Program-made: the position numbers and the translations under genes
Notes under the pieces: model-generated
What the model saw: only the letters and a program-made list of their open reading frames with translations
Told to the model about the DNA's origin: nothing
Database searches by the model: none
In this document: piece after piece, positions 32,905 to 43,256 of the stretch
Layout of the letters: every line of letters starts with the position of its first letter
Numbering within the stretch: position 1 is the stretch's first letter
Origin: BPGX01 sp037447455
GTDB taxonomy: Bacteria > Bacteroidota > Bacteroidia > B-17B0 > Aurantibacillaceae
NCBI GenBank assembly: GCA_037447455.1
Contig: JBBIGQ010000006.1
Coordinates: 62,001 to 126,000 of the forward strand
DNA length: 64,000 bases
Reading direction: 5' to 3'

Positions 32905-33938
32905 TGAAAAAAGCCGTTATACTCATAAATATCGGTAGCCCTGATGAAATGACTGTATCGACTACTCGTCAGTATTTACGCTATTTCTTAATGGATAAAC
33001 GGGTGATTGATATTCCTCTTATTTCAAGGTTTTTGTTGGTGAATGCTATCATTGCACCTTTTCGTGCTTCTAAAAGTTTGACTGCTTACAAAAAGATATT
33101 GATCCAAGGCCAATCCCCTTTGATTTATTATTCTTATCAATTAGAAGAACGGTTACAAAAACAATTAGGTGCGGATTATGTTGTCAAAATTGCGATGATG
33201 TATGGCAAGCCCTATCTTAAAGACATTTTGAAAGATCTGCAAAAACAAAGTATAGAAGAAATTATCTTGCTTCCTTTGTATCCACAATATGCATCTTCTA
33301 CTACAGGTTCGGCACTGGAAATGGCATTTAATGAAATAAAACATTGGCAGGTGATTCCTAATATAAGAACTTTTCATACATTTTACAATCGTCCTGATTT
33401 TATTGAATTATGGGCTCAACAGATAGTCGCTCATTTACCTGAAAAGTATGATTTTATTTTATTCAGTTATCATGGATTGCCTGTTCGGCAAATTTTTAAA
33501 GCAGATCAACAGTTTCACAAAAAGTTTTGTCATTTGAATGATTGTTGTGATGAAAAAAAAGAAGGCGGAGATTTTTGTTACAGAAAAAATTGTTTACTCA
33601 CTACCAAAAAAATTGCAGAGAAATTAAAATTATCTCCTGAAAAATATAGTTCATCCTTTCAATCTCGCTTAGGACAAGCAGAATGGCTAAAGCCGTATTC
33701 GTCAGATACTATTATAGAATTGGCTCAAAAAGGTATTAAGCATTTAGTAGTAGTTTCGCCGGCTTTTGTAATAGATTGCTTAGAAACCTTATTTGAAATT
33801 CAAATAGAATACGAAGAAATTTTCAAACAACATGGTGGAGAAAGTTTAAAACTTATTCCGTCTTTGAATGTCAATGAAGAATGGGTGAAATTTTTGAAAG
33901 ATGCGATAAAAGAATTAGAAAGCCCCCCTGTTTTTTAA
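32904..33938 (+). CDS. hemH: Ferrochelatase with internal cysteine cluster
   Basis: HemH inserts ferrous iron into protoporphyrin IX in the last step of haem synthesis. The 344-residue protein has the catalytic His in FSYHGLPVRQIF near residue 185 and the acidic partner in DCLETLFEI near 285. An internal segment has five cysteines, CHLNDCCDEKKEGGDFCYRK followed by NC, located where several bacterial ferrochelatases hold an iron-sulfur cluster. The ATG at 32904 overlaps the lspA stop by one base; an upstream TTG is ignored. It is in a two-gene operon with lspA. Haem supply fits the cytochrome genes at 18.5-20 kb. Confidence 0.95.
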   Translation: MKKAVILINIGSPDEMTVSTTRQYLRYFLMDKRVIDIPLISRFLLVNAIIAPFRASKSLTAYKKILIQGQSPLIYYSYQLEERLQKQLGADYVVKIAMMYGKPYLKDILKDLQKQSIEEIILLPLYPQYASSTTGSALEMAFNEIKHWQVIPNIRTFHTFYNRPDFIELWAQQIVAHLPEKYDFILFSYHGLPVRQIFKADQQFHKKFCHLNDCCDEKKEGGDFCYRKNCLLTTKKIAEKLKLSPEKYSSSFQSRLGQAEWLKPYSSDTIIELAQKGIKHLVVVSPAFVIDCLETLFEIQIEYEEIFKQHGGESLKLIPSLNVNEEWVKFLKDAIKELESPPVF

Positions 33939-34185
33939 TCAACGTCTGAATGAGTAGGCAAATTTTGCAAAAAATAATTTTTAATATCGATAGATTAAAA
34001 ATGAAAATATGTTATGAGGGGTAGAATTAATATTTTCAATGGTTATACACCGTGAAATATTCTTTGAAACGATTGATACTTTTAGATTTTAAGAGTAGTG
34101 CTCTTAATTGGGTTGTAAACTGAAAATCCACAAAATTTTTTAACGGCCCTGATAATGTTATCGTTCTTATGTTTTTGTGGGCGAA

Positions 34186-36600
34186 TTATTCCTTTGTCAT
34201 TTTTTTGGTATCTATCACATTGCCATCTACTATTAAACTATACATGTAAGTTCCGCTGCTCAGATCCGGGGCATAAACAATAAGTTCAGATTTCCCTTTT
34301 TTGTTGGAAATATCTATTGTTTTAATTACTTCTCCTTTGATAGTTGTGAATATAATTTGAACATTTTTATATTTTTCAGGTACTTGATAGCTTATCACTG
34401 TACGTTCTTTGAAAGGATTAGGTGCATTTTGATTGAGAACGATAATAGTTTCATCGGATAGTTCAATGGTACTAACATTAGAAGAATTCATTTTAGAATT
34501 GGCATTACAGCAGGAATTTATTGTGGAAAGTAAACTATTAACAGTGCTTAATAATTGATTAATTTGAGAAGTTAGAATGCTATCTTTATAAGTTAAACTA
34601 TCAATAAGCGATTGTTGTTCTTGAATAGCTCTGATTAAAATAGGGATGAATCCTATGTAATTGACCCCTTTGAAGTCAATAGAAGGAATGGAAATATTAC
34701 CTAATGAATGTTCTTCCGGTTTATGTACTATTTGTAATAGTTCAGGATAAACATTGACAATTTCATCTGCTGTGATACCATATTGACTTCCCAATGGAAG
34801 AGATAAATGATGTGAAGTTGTAAAACTTGTATCAAAATCAAATTGAATAGGATGTAAAGATAAAATCTTATTTAAGACGGAATGAATAGGATTAATATTT
34901 TTTTTCAACATTTTGTCGCTTGGAGTAATAATTACTGCGCTATACACACCTCCGTTGAAAAATCCTGCATAACTTGTATTAGTGATTGTGAAGTTTGTAG
35001 TGGGTGGTGGAGCGCTGGCATAAAGAGCATATTTCATGACAGAATTGTTACCAATCGGAATGATTGTTTCGACACCATTATTGATATTTGAAATAGAAGA
35101 ATTATAAACTCGGACACCTGAACTTATTACTCCATTACCATCAACGTATCCATATAATCCAATTGTATTAAATGTGCCATTGTTACTAAATGCTTTCCCA
35201 GAGACACCGATGGCAAGGTTACCTTGTATATTTGAGGAAGTATATGCAAATCCAGAAATACCAATTGCTTTACCACTCAATGAGGTAGTATCAACTCCAA
35301 TTCCAACGATTCCCATTTTCTTAATTCCAATTAAAGTATTAAAGTAAAAAGGATTAGAAAATAAACTACTATAAGGAGATACATTATAGATAGTGCTAAA
35401 ATAGCCTGCCGTTCTAAATGTGCTATTGTCAATATTGGTTACCGAAAACTTTGCGTTAAAAAAAGATGGATAAGGGCTAACATTCCCAACTTCAATTCTG
35501 TTTTTGGCACCGGGTATATAGATAGATAGACGGGTCTCTAAAAACGATATTAAAGTTGTTCATTGGTATTTCTCTATCATCTAATAATCTGGCTGGATTC
35601 CCAGCAGCACCAATGCTTTGTCCTAAGTGAATTTTATTTAATGATGGGCCACTCAAAGAGAATCCATTATCTCCACTTTCCCCTCCGCCTGCTCTTACTA
35701 ATACGATATCACCATTTTGATCTACACTGAGGACCTTAGTGCTGTCAATATTATTGGCTAATGCATTAACGGGAGTACTCGTAGCATTAAGGTCTGTAAA
35801 ACGTAAACCACTAGCCCCTGTACCTCCTTGTGCATTTGAGTATAGAGGACCACCAAGGTTATTTCCTAAAAACGAGTTAATTTCTACAGTATTACCAGGT
35901 TCTCCATTCTTAAAGGGATCTGGTGAAGTATATGAATTATTAAAATTAGAGTTAATATCGCCTCCAAATCCAGTGTACACATGATTAAATGAGTTAACCA
36001 TGCGTGCGGCTTCTCTACCTAAAGAATCGCTTCCAAATACACCAGCAGAAGGATGTGCTGTGAATACAAACCTTAATAAATCTGTAAAAGGGCTGGGGCT
36101 GACGGGTTATACCCATCGTCTCCAAAGTTAATAATTTCTTCATTCGCATTGGTAGAAATATTTCGCATACCTACATACATATGATTGCCTGTGATATTGT
36201 AATAGGTTCCTACATTCATCCAGCTACGGTAGCCACCACCTCCTGTGCTACCTAAATGCAAATATGTGGAAGCGGCAGGAAAGGTAGTACCTATACCTAT
36301 CCTTGGTTCATTGGTGGCAGGGTTAGAGCCAATAAACATTCTTTGGTTAGCACCTTCGGTATTAAAAATTATTCTATTGGAAGCGGACTGTATTTGTACC
36401 CAATTAGTCGCTGGTAAAATACCAATATGGAATCGTAATGTTTGAGCCGTGGCTGAAGTACCGGTAAAAAATTGCCAGTAATTAGCCGTATTTTGATTCC
36501 CATCGGTTCTAAATAGTAAGCCATCGGTGGCAAGGTTGGGGGCTAATAAAAGCTGATTGACGTGTAGTTTGGCCTGGATGGAGGTGGCATAATATCAATG
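34186..36600 (-). pseudogene. Frameshifted surface protein with S74-type chaperone domain and T9SS sorting domain
   Basis: Four consecutive reading-frame pieces on the minus strand describe one protein. The first (about 36595-36060) has AKLHVNQLLLAPNLATDGLL with no start codon in frame. A shift near 36085-36100 leads to the second (about 36070-35492, with SAGVFGSDSLGREAARMVNS). A shift in a T5 run near 35540 leads to the third (35540-34186), where RLSIYIPGAKNRIEVGN continues into the track start. The C-terminal part has KMLKKNINPIHSVLNKI (intramolecular chaperone, S74-like), a coiled coil, and a T9SS sorting domain (VLNQNAPNPFKERTVISYQV). A possible signal peptide reads FFVTLILC in yet another frame. 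Repeated shifts make decay likely, though single-base sequencing errors cannot be excluded. Confidence 0.65.
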
Positions 36601-36620
36601 TTACAAAAAATAAAGAAATG

Positions 36621-37355
36621 TTACAAAATAATATAATACCAAATTATTGACCAAAGTAAATACCAGAGCATTATCCAAAAAACACTCATTGGACCTAACA
36701 AAGCAATAAGTAAAATGCTTCCTGCAATAAAAATAATTTGGTGTTTTATCTCACTAAATTTGAATTTTGGAGATTTAAGCGAAAGTAAATGAATAGGGAG
36801 TATTAATAATAATGAAGATATTACAGCCCAGATTCTTAGTAATTTATTAGAATAAAGAATGTTTGAAAAAAAGATACTATTCCATTTGAGAAAGAAATTG
36901 TGTTCACTGATTTCAGGATTTTCATATATTAAAAATATGAGCAACGATAACGTTAACAAAGTATTGGCAGGTGTGGGAAGTCCAATGAAATGATAAGTTT
37001 GCCTTGAATCATAGTTGAATTTAGCAAGCCGTAAAGCCGAAAAAATTACCACACTAAAACATAAATAATTCCAGTATGAATGTTCTTGTTGTTCTGCCAG
37101 ATGAAACAAAATATACGAAGGTGCTAATCCAAAAGAAATTAAATCTGCTAAACTGTCTAAGTCCTTTCCGATAAGCGATTGAGCTTTTAATACCCGTGCC
37201 ATCAGCCCATCCAAAAAATCTGCAATTAAACTTAATACGACAAATAAAATCGTCTTCGTATATTGTTCTTTGAATAACTCCACGATAGCACAGCTTCCAA
37301 AAAACAAATTGAGAAGTGTAATAAAATTAGGCAACCAGAAAAAGTAACGGCGCAT
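36621..37355 (-). CDS. pssA: CDP-diacylglycerol-serine O-phosphatidyltransferase
   Basis: PssA makes phosphatidylserine from CDP-diacylglycerol (made by CdsA, 9798-10634) and serine. The 244-residue protein has many membrane segments. The CDP-alcohol phosphotransferase motif D-G-x2-A-R-x8-G-x3-D-x3-D is complete near residues 48-70: DGLMARVLKAQSLIGKDLDS. It begins 3 nt after the phosphohexomutase gene, so the two are probably co-transcribed. The stop overlaps the degraded surface gene's upstream region. Confidence 0.95.
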   Translation of the reverse strand: MRRYFFWLPNFITLLNLFFGSCAIVELFKEQYTKTILFVVLSLIADFLDGLMARVLKAQSLIGKDLDSLADLISFGLAPSYILFHLAEQQEHSYWNYLCFSVVIFSALRLAKFNYDSRQTYHFIGLPTPANTLLTLSLLIFLIYENPEISEHNFFLKWNSIFFSNILYSNKLLRIWAVISSLLLILPIHLLSLKSPKFKFSEIKHQIIFIAGSILLIALLGPMSVFWIMLWYLLWSIIWYYIIL

Positions 37356-37358
37356 GTA

Positions 37359-38771
37359 TTAAGAGTTTAGTACAATTTCTTTCACTGTATCCAGTAATTG
37401 TATGACTTGTTCGTGAGTACTGCTTTCACCATAAATTCTGAGTAGGGGTTCTGTTCCGCTGGCACGAAGCATTATCCATTGTTCATCATTTAGAAAATAT
37501 TTGTAACCATCCAAAGTATCCACACCTAAAACTTTATATTTTCCAAAAGAAGAATATTTGTTATCCTTACAATTTTGAATAATTCTTTGTTTCAAACTTT
37601 CCTCAATATGTAAATCATATCTGTAATAAGCAAATCGGCCGATTATCTTGTAAACATCTTCAATTAATTCTTCCAGCGTTTTTTTATTTTTAGCCATGTA
37701 TTCCCATATTGTAAGTCCCATCCAGATGCCGTCTCTTTCGGGAATATGTCCTTTAATGGCAATGCCTCCACTTTCTTCACCGCCTAATAAAACATCGTCA
37801 GAAATCATGTATCCGGCAATGTGTTTAAATCCAATAGGTACCGTAATCATTTCCAATCCTAAGTGTTTGGCTAACTTATGCACTCTTGGAGTGGTGGAAG
37901 TAGCGGTAACAATTTTTCCTTTTAGTTTTTTAACTTCGGCAAGATATTTAATGAGCAATAAAATAATGTGATGTGAGTCCACAAAATTACCTTTGCTATC
38001 AAATAGTCCTATTCTGTCTGCATCTCCATCGGTACAAAGGCCGCAATTTATTTTCCCGTGTTGTTGAATAAATTTTTGAAAGGTTTGTAAATTTCTTACG
38101 ATAGGTTCTGGTGCTTGCCCATAAAACATTGGATTGTGTTGTTTGTGAAGATGAACAATGTAAGGGAACAAACGGTACATGATATTTTGACCAGCGCCGT
38201 ACATACTATCATAGGCAAATTTTAATCCTGATTTTTCAATGGCTTTTAGATCAAAATGCTTTACTACATGATGGTAATAAATATCTTCAAAATTTTGATA
38301 TTCCAAAAGTCCTTGCTGTTCGGCATTTTCAAGAGAAATTGAGCGATAATCATCATTTATAGTATCCGGAATAAGTTGTTCTACTTCATTAATTTTATCG
38401 GGTAAGAGCGGTCCGCCATAATATCCTTTAAGTTTGTAACCGTTATATTCCGGGGGATTATGACTGGCAGTGATAATGATGCCCAGTGATGCCTTATTAT
38501 TTAATGTTGCCAGAGAGACCATCGGTGTGGAGACAAAATTTTTATCCAAAATGACTTTTATTTGATGCTGAACTAACACTTTAGCAATGGTTTGAGTAAA
38601 TAATTTCCCACCAAATCGACAATCATAGCCCACTACAACAGAGGGATTAGAGAAATTTTTATGCAACCATAATGCGACGCCTTTTGTCACTCTGGCTACA
38701 TTTTCAACAGTAAACTCATCTGCTATGATAGCCCGCCATCCATCGGTTCCAAATTTTATTGGAGTAGTCAT
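37359..38771 (-). CDS. Phosphoglucomutase/phosphomannomutase family enzyme
   Basis: These enzymes move phosphate between C1 and C6 of hexose phosphates. The 470-residue protein starts MTTPIKFGTDGWRAIIADEF at the ATG at 38771 (the earlier ATG adds a non-family extension). The catalytic phosphoserine is in IITASHNPPEYNGYKLK near residue 97. The metal loop TDGDADRIGLFDS is near 240, the sugar loop GEESGGI near 325, and RASGTEPLLRIYGES near the C-terminus. Whether glucose, mannose or glucosamine is preferred cannot be read from sequence. Confidence 0.93.
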   Translation of the reverse strand: MTTPIKFGTDGWRAIIADEFTVENVARVTKGVALWLHKNFSNPSVVVGYDCRFGGKLFTQTIAKVLVQHQIKVILDKNFVSTPMVSLATLNNKASLGIIITASHNPPEYNGYKLKGYYGGPLLPDKINEVEQLIPDTINDDYRSISLENAEQQGLLEYQNFEDIYYHHVVKHFDLKAIEKSGLKFAYDSMYGAGQNIMYRLFPYIVHLHKQHNPMFYGQAPEPIVRNLQTFQKFIQQHGKINCGLCTDGDADRIGLFDSKGNFVDSHHIILLLIKYLAEVKKLKGKIVTATSTTPRVHKLAKHLGLEMITVPIGFKHIAGYMISDDVLLGGEESGGIAIKGHIPERDGIWMGLTIWEYMAKNKKTLEELIEDVYKIIGRFAYYRYDLHIEESLKQRIIQNCKDNKYSSFGKYKVLGVDTLDGYKYFLNDEQWIMLRASGTEPLLRIYGESSTHEQVIQLLDTVKEIVLNS

Positions 38772-38817
38772 AAACTTTTCTTTTGTGCTCAAATATAAAG
38801 AAACTTAATTATTAGAT

Positions 38818-40338
38818 TTAATGTTTGAAATGCCTGTATCCTGTGAATGCCATGCTGATACCGTATTTATTGCAAGCGTCAATGCTGTCCTTATCTTTTA
38901 TAGAACCACCGGGTTGGATAATAGATGTAATTCCCGCAGAATGGGCTAATTCTACACTATCGGGAAATGGAAAGAATGCGTCGCTGGCTAGTACAGCCCC
39001 CTGTGTATCCAATTTGAAATGACGGGCTTTTTCAATAGCATGACGCACGGCATCTACCCGGGATGTTTGACCGGTTCCACTACCTATGAGTTGTTTATTT
39101 TTCACAATCACAATAGCATTACTTTTCGTGTGTTTTACTATTTTATTAGCAAATAATAAATCACTTATTTTTGTCTGTGTCGGAGTTTTTTCAGTAACAA
39201 CTTTTAAATCATCTGGGGTTTCAATTTTTGTGTCTCGTTCTTGTTGAATCACTCCATTCAAAATACTTCTGTAAATATATCGCGGAAGTTGTTGAATCTT
39301 ATTAACTAAAATAATTCTATTAGGTTTGGATTTAAGTATTTCCAATGCTTCTGCGTCATAATTGGGCGCGATGATTACTTCAAAAAACAATTTATTGATT
39401 TCAACAGCTGTTTGAGTATCAATTGATCTATTTGCAATTAAAATACCACCGAATGCTGAAAGCGGGTCAGAAGAGAGAGCCGTAATGTAAGCATCATGAA
39501 TTGTATCTCGACTGGCCACACCACAGGCATTGTTGTGTTTAATAATAGCAAAAGTAGGTTCTTCAAAATCAGAAATAAGTTGAACAGCGGCTTCTATATC
39601 CAGAAGGTTGTTGTATGAGATTTCTTTACCGTTTAATTTTTCTAATGGAGATTCTAAATTACCAAAATACCATGCTTTTTGATGGGGGTTTTCTCCATAA
39701 CGGAGGATTTGAGTGTTTAAATAACTTTCTTTAAAATAGGGAAGTTGATAGAATTGATTAAAATAATGAAAAATCATTGTATCGTAATGAGAAGAGATGG
39801 CAAAAGCATAGCTAGCAAATTTTTTTCTGTCTTGAAGATGGGTGATGCCCTGTTGATTTTCAAGTAATTCTAAAAATTCCCTATAATATCTTTTGTCGGG
39901 TACAACGATAGTGTCATTAAAGTTTTTCGCTGCTGCTCTGATGAGAGCAATACCGCCAATGTCAATTTTTTCAATGATAGTGGTCTCATCTGTTGTAGAT
40001 TGTACCGTTTCTTCAAAAGGATATAAATCTACAATGACACAATCCATGAGGGGTATTTGATGTTCGTTTACTTGTTGAATGTCGGTTTTGTTTTGTCTTC
40101 TGGCGAGTATTCCACCAAAAATTTTTGGATGTAAAGTTTTTACACGACCAGCTAAAATTTCTGGGAAATGAGTAATGCTATCTACTGATGTGACTGGTAT
40201 TCCAAGTTTTTTGATAAAATCATACGTTCCGCCGGTAGAAATAATTTTTACATTTTGTTGATATAGTTTTTTGACGATAGGTTCGAGACCATCTTTATTA
40301 AATACTGAGATAAGAGCGGATTGAATTTTGCGTTGCAT
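38818..40338 (-). CDS. purH: Bifunctional AICAR formyltransferase/IMP cyclohydrolase
   Basis: PurH performs the last two steps of IMP synthesis. The 506-residue protein has an N-terminal MGS-like cyclohydrolase domain (SALISVFNKDGLEPIVKKLY, then ISTGGTYDFIKKLG and GGRVKTLHPKIFGG-like GRVKTLHPKIFGGI) and a C-terminal AICAR transformylase domain with IIKHNNACGVAS near residue 265 and GGSIKDKDSIDACN near 475. Length is standard. PurB at 11367-12731 supplies its AICAR substrate. It lies between the phosphohexomutase and tRNA-His genes on the minus strand. Confidence 0.96.
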   Translation of the reverse strand: MQRKIQSALISVFNKDGLEPIVKKLYQQNVKIISTGGTYDFIKKLGIPVTSVDSITHFPEILAGRVKTLHPKIFGGILARRQNKTDIQQVNEHQIPLMDCVIVDLYPFEETVQSTTDETTIIEKIDIGGIALIRAAAKNFNDTIVVPDKRYYREFLELLENQQGITHLQDRKKFASYAFAISSHYDTMIFHYFNQFYQLPYFKESYLNTQILRYGENPHQKAWYFGNLESPLEKLNGKEISYNNLLDIEAAVQLISDFEEPTFAIIKHNNACGVASRDTIHDAYITALSSDPLSAFGGILIANRSIDTQTAVEINKLFFEVIIAPNYDAEALEILKSKPNRIILVNKIQQLPRYIYRSILNGVIQQERDTKIETPDDLKVVTEKTPTQTKISDLLFANKIVKHTKSNAIVIVKNKQLIGSGTGQTSRVDAVRHAIEKARHFKLDTQGAVLASDAFFPFPDSVELAHSAGITSIIQPGGSIKDKDSIDACNKYGISMAFTGYRHFKH

Positions 40339-40478
40339 ACTGATTGGAATTGTATTGATTAATAAATACTTTGAAACTTAATTAAATTTTATCATTATTA
40401 ATTTTTGTTTATTAAAATGCACATTGATAAAATTTCAAGGACGATTTGAAAAAACTTGAATAGAAACTTTTAATGAAG

Positions 40479-40552
40479 GGAGGATGATGGGACTCGAACC
40501 CACGACCTTCAGAGCCACAATCTGACGCTCTAACCAACTGAGCTACACCCTC
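40479..40552 (-). tRNA. trnH: tRNA-His (GTG)
   Basis: The cloverleaf on the minus strand has acceptor GAGGGTG/CATCCTC, anticodon stem TCAGA/TCTGA with loop TTGTGGC (anticodon GTG), and T-loop TTCGAGT. An extra G at 40553 can pair with discriminator C73, as expected for the histidine-specific G-1. Confidence 0.95.
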
Positions 40553-40567
40553 CGTAAAAAAACGCTG

Positions 40568-40598
40568 CAAAAGTAGAATAAACTATAATTTTTTGCAA
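40568..40598 (-). promoter_or_regulatory. Promoter of tRNA-His
   Basis: On the minus strand TTG (40596-40598), 20 nt spacer, then a perfect TACTTTTG (40568-40575), followed by CAGCG. Transcription would begin about 10 nt before the tRNA. Confidence 0.6.
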
Positions 40599-40605
40599 GA
40601 GTATT

Positions 40606-42228
40606 TTAAGAAACAATAGAATTTTCAATTACAGGTCCAGCAGAAATTATTTCCAGACTTGCTAAATCTTCAAATTCTTTAAAGTTTTCAATGAATTTTT
40701 TCGATAATTCCAATGCTGTTTGATCATATTCTTGGGCGTTATCCCATGATGCTTTGGGGTTGAGCACATTGTAAGAAATGTCTCTACATGTTTTGGGAAA
40801 TTCTAGATTAAAGAAAGGTATTTTTTCGTATTCTACACGGTCCAGTTCTCCATTCAATACCGCATGGATCATGGCTCGTGTATAAGAAAGTTGCATTCGT
40901 TTACTTTTTTTCACACCACCGGCAATCCATCCAGTATTAATGAGCCACACATTAATTTTATCCGATTGCAATTTTTCACCTAATAACTGAGCGTATTTTG
41001 CGGGATGTAATGGCAAGAATGCTTTTCCAAAACAAGCGGAAAAGGTCGTAGTGGGTTCTGTAATTCCCATTTCTGTACCAGCAACTTTTGCAGTATATCC
41101 AGAAATGAAGTAATACATAGCTTGAGGAATAGTTAACCTGGAAATGGGTGGAAAAATTCCATACGCATCACAGGTTAAAAAGAAGATATTTTTAGGTGCA
41201 TTTCCAATTGCGGGGGATACAGCATTTTCAATATAATGAGCAGGATAACTTACTCTCGTATTTTCTGTAACAGTAATATCTTTGTAATTAACAGTGGAAG
41301 TGTCAGGATAGAATCTGGTGTTTTCTAACAAAGCACCAAATTTTATAGCGTTGAAAATTTGAGGTTCGTTTTCTTTGGAAAGATTCACACACTTGGCATA
41401 ACATCCGCCTTCAAAGTTAAAAATTATATCTTTGCTCCATCCGTGTTCATCATCGCCAATGAGCTTTCTTTGAGGGTCTGAAGAAAGCGTAGTTTTTCCT
41501 GTACCGGACAAACCGAAAAATATAGCAGTATCGCCATTTTTACCGATATTGGCTGAACAGTGCATGGAAAGTACATTTTTTTCTTCCGGAAGTAAATAAT
41601 TTAAGATTGTGAATACAGATTTTTTAATTTCACCTGTATATCCTGTTCCACCAATGAGAATGATTTTTTGGGTAAAGTTGATAATAGCAAAATTATGTTG
41701 TCTGGTCCTATCTTCCTTTGGGTTAGCACGGAAACCAGGTGTATTAATGATGAGCCAATCGTGTTTGAAGTTTTGAATTTCTTCTTTTGTTGGTCTTAAA
41801 AATAAATTGTAACTAAACAAATTTGCCCAAGGGGTTTCGGTAATTACTCTCAAATTTAATCGATAGTCCGGATGTGCACAGGCGTAAGCGTCTCTGATAA
41901 ATACATCTTTTCCTTCAAAATAGTTTAAAACTTTTTGATGTAATCTATCAAACTTCTCTGGATCAAAAGGGATATTAATATCGCCCCACCAAATAGTATT
42001 TTCTGTTATTGAATCTTTCACGATAAATTTATCTTTGGGAGAACGACCTGTAAATTCGCCAGTATCTACCATCAATGCACCGGTATCTGTTAGCACGGCT
42101 TGCTGACGGATCAAACTTTCTGTGACCAAATGGGGAACGTCTAAGTTCCAGTAAGCCGTTTTGTAATTCTTTAAACCTATTTCGTTTAATGTATTGTCAC
42201 TTGAACGAAGTCCAATCTGTTGGTTCAT
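40606..42228 (-). CDS. pckA: Phosphoenolpyruvate carboxykinase (ATP)
   Basis: PckA converts oxaloacetate and ATP to phosphoenolpyruvate, the entry step of gluconeogenesis. The 540-residue protein starts MNQQIGLRSSDNTLNEIGLK at the ATG at 42228. The P-loop GLSGTGKTTLSSDPQR is near residue 238 and the metal-binding GDDEHGWS near 258, both specific to the ATP-dependent type. RSPKDKF near 60 and SGYTAKVAGTEMGI near 370 add support. It is transcribed alone on the minus strand. A weak TACATTCG resembles a -7 box upstream. Confidence 0.96.
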   Translation of the reverse strand: MNQQIGLRSSDNTLNEIGLKNYKTAYWNLDVPHLVTESLIRQQAVLTDTGALMVDTGEFTGRSPKDKFIVKDSITENTIWWGDINIPFDPEKFDRLHQKVLNYFEGKDVFIRDAYACAHPDYRLNLRVITETPWANLFSYNLFLRPTKEEIQNFKHDWLIINTPGFRANPKEDRTRQHNFAIINFTQKIILIGGTGYTGEIKKSVFTILNYLLPEEKNVLSMHCSANIGKNGDTAIFFGLSGTGKTTLSSDPQRKLIGDDEHGWSKDIIFNFEGGCYAKCVNLSKENEPQIFNAIKFGALLENTRFYPDTSTVNYKDITVTENTRVSYPAHYIENAVSPAIGNAPKNIFFLTCDAYGIFPPISRLTIPQAMYYFISGYTAKVAGTEMGITEPTTTFSACFGKAFLPLHPAKYAQLLGEKLQSDKINVWLINTGWIAGGVKKSKRMQLSYTRAMIHAVLNGELDRVEYEKIPFFNLEFPKTCRDISYNVLNPKASWDNAQEYDQTALELSKKFIENFKEFEDLASLEIISAGPVIENSIVS

Positions 42229-42285
42229 TTTTAAAAATTTGAGGCGAATGTACAAAATAATTTAGTAGTAATGGTAATGATAACA

Positions 42286-43062
42286 TTAAGAAATGATTTT
42301 AAAGTTATCAGCGTCTAAGTGGGCTGGAAACTTTTGGCGAAATTCTTCTAATAGTGATTTGTTTAGTTCAACGTAAGCAACGCCGTTTTGACTAGCCAAA
42401 TTGCATAATATTTCTCCTTTAAAGTTTATGGCCATACTTTGTCCGTTGTATTCTTTTTGTGTGCCGTCGGTGCCGATTCTGTTGACACCAATACAATATG
42501 AAAGGTTTTCAATAGCCCGTGCAAAAAGTAGTTTTTTCCAAGCATCAATTCTCACAGCGGGCCAATTGGCAACGTAAATCAACACATCGTATTCGTATTT
42601 TGTGCCAAATTGATTTCTACTCCAAACTGGGAAGCGCAGATCGTAACATATCAGCGGCAAAAAACGAAAACCTTTGTATTCACATATTATTTTGTGTTGA
42701 CCGGGGGAATAGTGTTGATCTTCTTCGGCCATTCTGAATAAATGCCTTTTATGATAAAATTGAAAGTTTCCATCCGGATAAGCCCATATTAAGGTATTAT
42801 AATAGTGAGAATGTTCTTTGGTAATAATACTACCAACGAGACAAGAATGTTTAGAAGCAGCTTTTTGCAACATCCATTGGGTAGTAAAGCCATCAATCGG
42901 TTCAGCAAGTACATTACTGTTCATTGTAAAGCTGGTAGTAAACATTTCTGGTAAAATGTAAACATCAGCGGGCTGAGAATTATCAATGATTTCTGAAAAA
43001 TGTTGGATGTTTTTTTCTTTATTTTCCCAGTGTAGATGAGTTTGGATTAAAGCCAGTTTCAT
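42286..43062 (-). CDS. Nitrilase-superfamily amidase (omega-amidase-like)
   Basis: Nitrilase-superfamily enzymes hydrolyse C-N bonds with a Glu-Lys-Cys triad. All three are visible: Glu in YILPEMFTTSF near residue 41, Lys in YHKRHLFRM near 107, and Cys in PLICYDLRFPVWSRNQ near 140. At 258 residues it fits the small subfamily of YafV/Nit2-type omega-amidases that recycle 2-oxoglutaramate, as judged by FRMAEEDQHYSPG. A -7 box TATATTTG lies at 43071-43078, almost next to the ATG, so the transcript would be nearly leaderless. Exact substrate is inferred. Confidence 0.9.
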   Translation of the reverse strand: MKLALIQTHLHWENKEKNIQHFSEIIDNSQPADVYILPEMFTTSFTMNSNVLAEPIDGFTTQWMLQKAASKHSCLVGSIITKEHSHYYNTLIWAYPDGNFQFYHKRHLFRMAEEDQHYSPGQHKIICEYKGFRFLPLICYDLRFPVWSRNQFGTKYEYDVLIYVANWPAVRIDAWKKLLFARAIENLSYCIGVNRIGTDGTQKEYNGQSMAINFKGEILCNLASQNGVAYVELNKSLLEEFRQKFPAHLDADNFKIIS

Positions 43063-43206
43063 TTTTTTGACAAATATAGTTTTTAATAAGTTTATCTTTT
43101 GAAGAAAGTTTTTCGTGATATTTTAGATGAAGATGAGAAATAGGTAAATTGATAAATAATGATGAGAGTTTTTTTACAAATTTCACATAGAAAAATTTAT
43201 TTTAAA

Positions 43207-43239
43207 TTTGGAAAGTTGAAAATATATTATCTATATTTG
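43207..43239 (+). promoter_or_regulatory. Promoter of tRNA-Glu
   Basis: TTTG (43207-43210), 21 nt spacer, then a perfect TATATTTG (43232-43239), followed by CGGC. It lies 17 nt before the tRNA and has the same 21-nt spacing as the tRNA-Thr, rpmE2 and 47946-48695 promoters. Confidence 0.7.
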
Positions 43240-43256
43240 CGGCTCCAAAGTCAAAT

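Noticed and set aside
33939..34185. Gene-free interval after hemH
   Set aside because: No ORF, tRNA, convincing hairpin or promoter was found; AT-rich sequence only.
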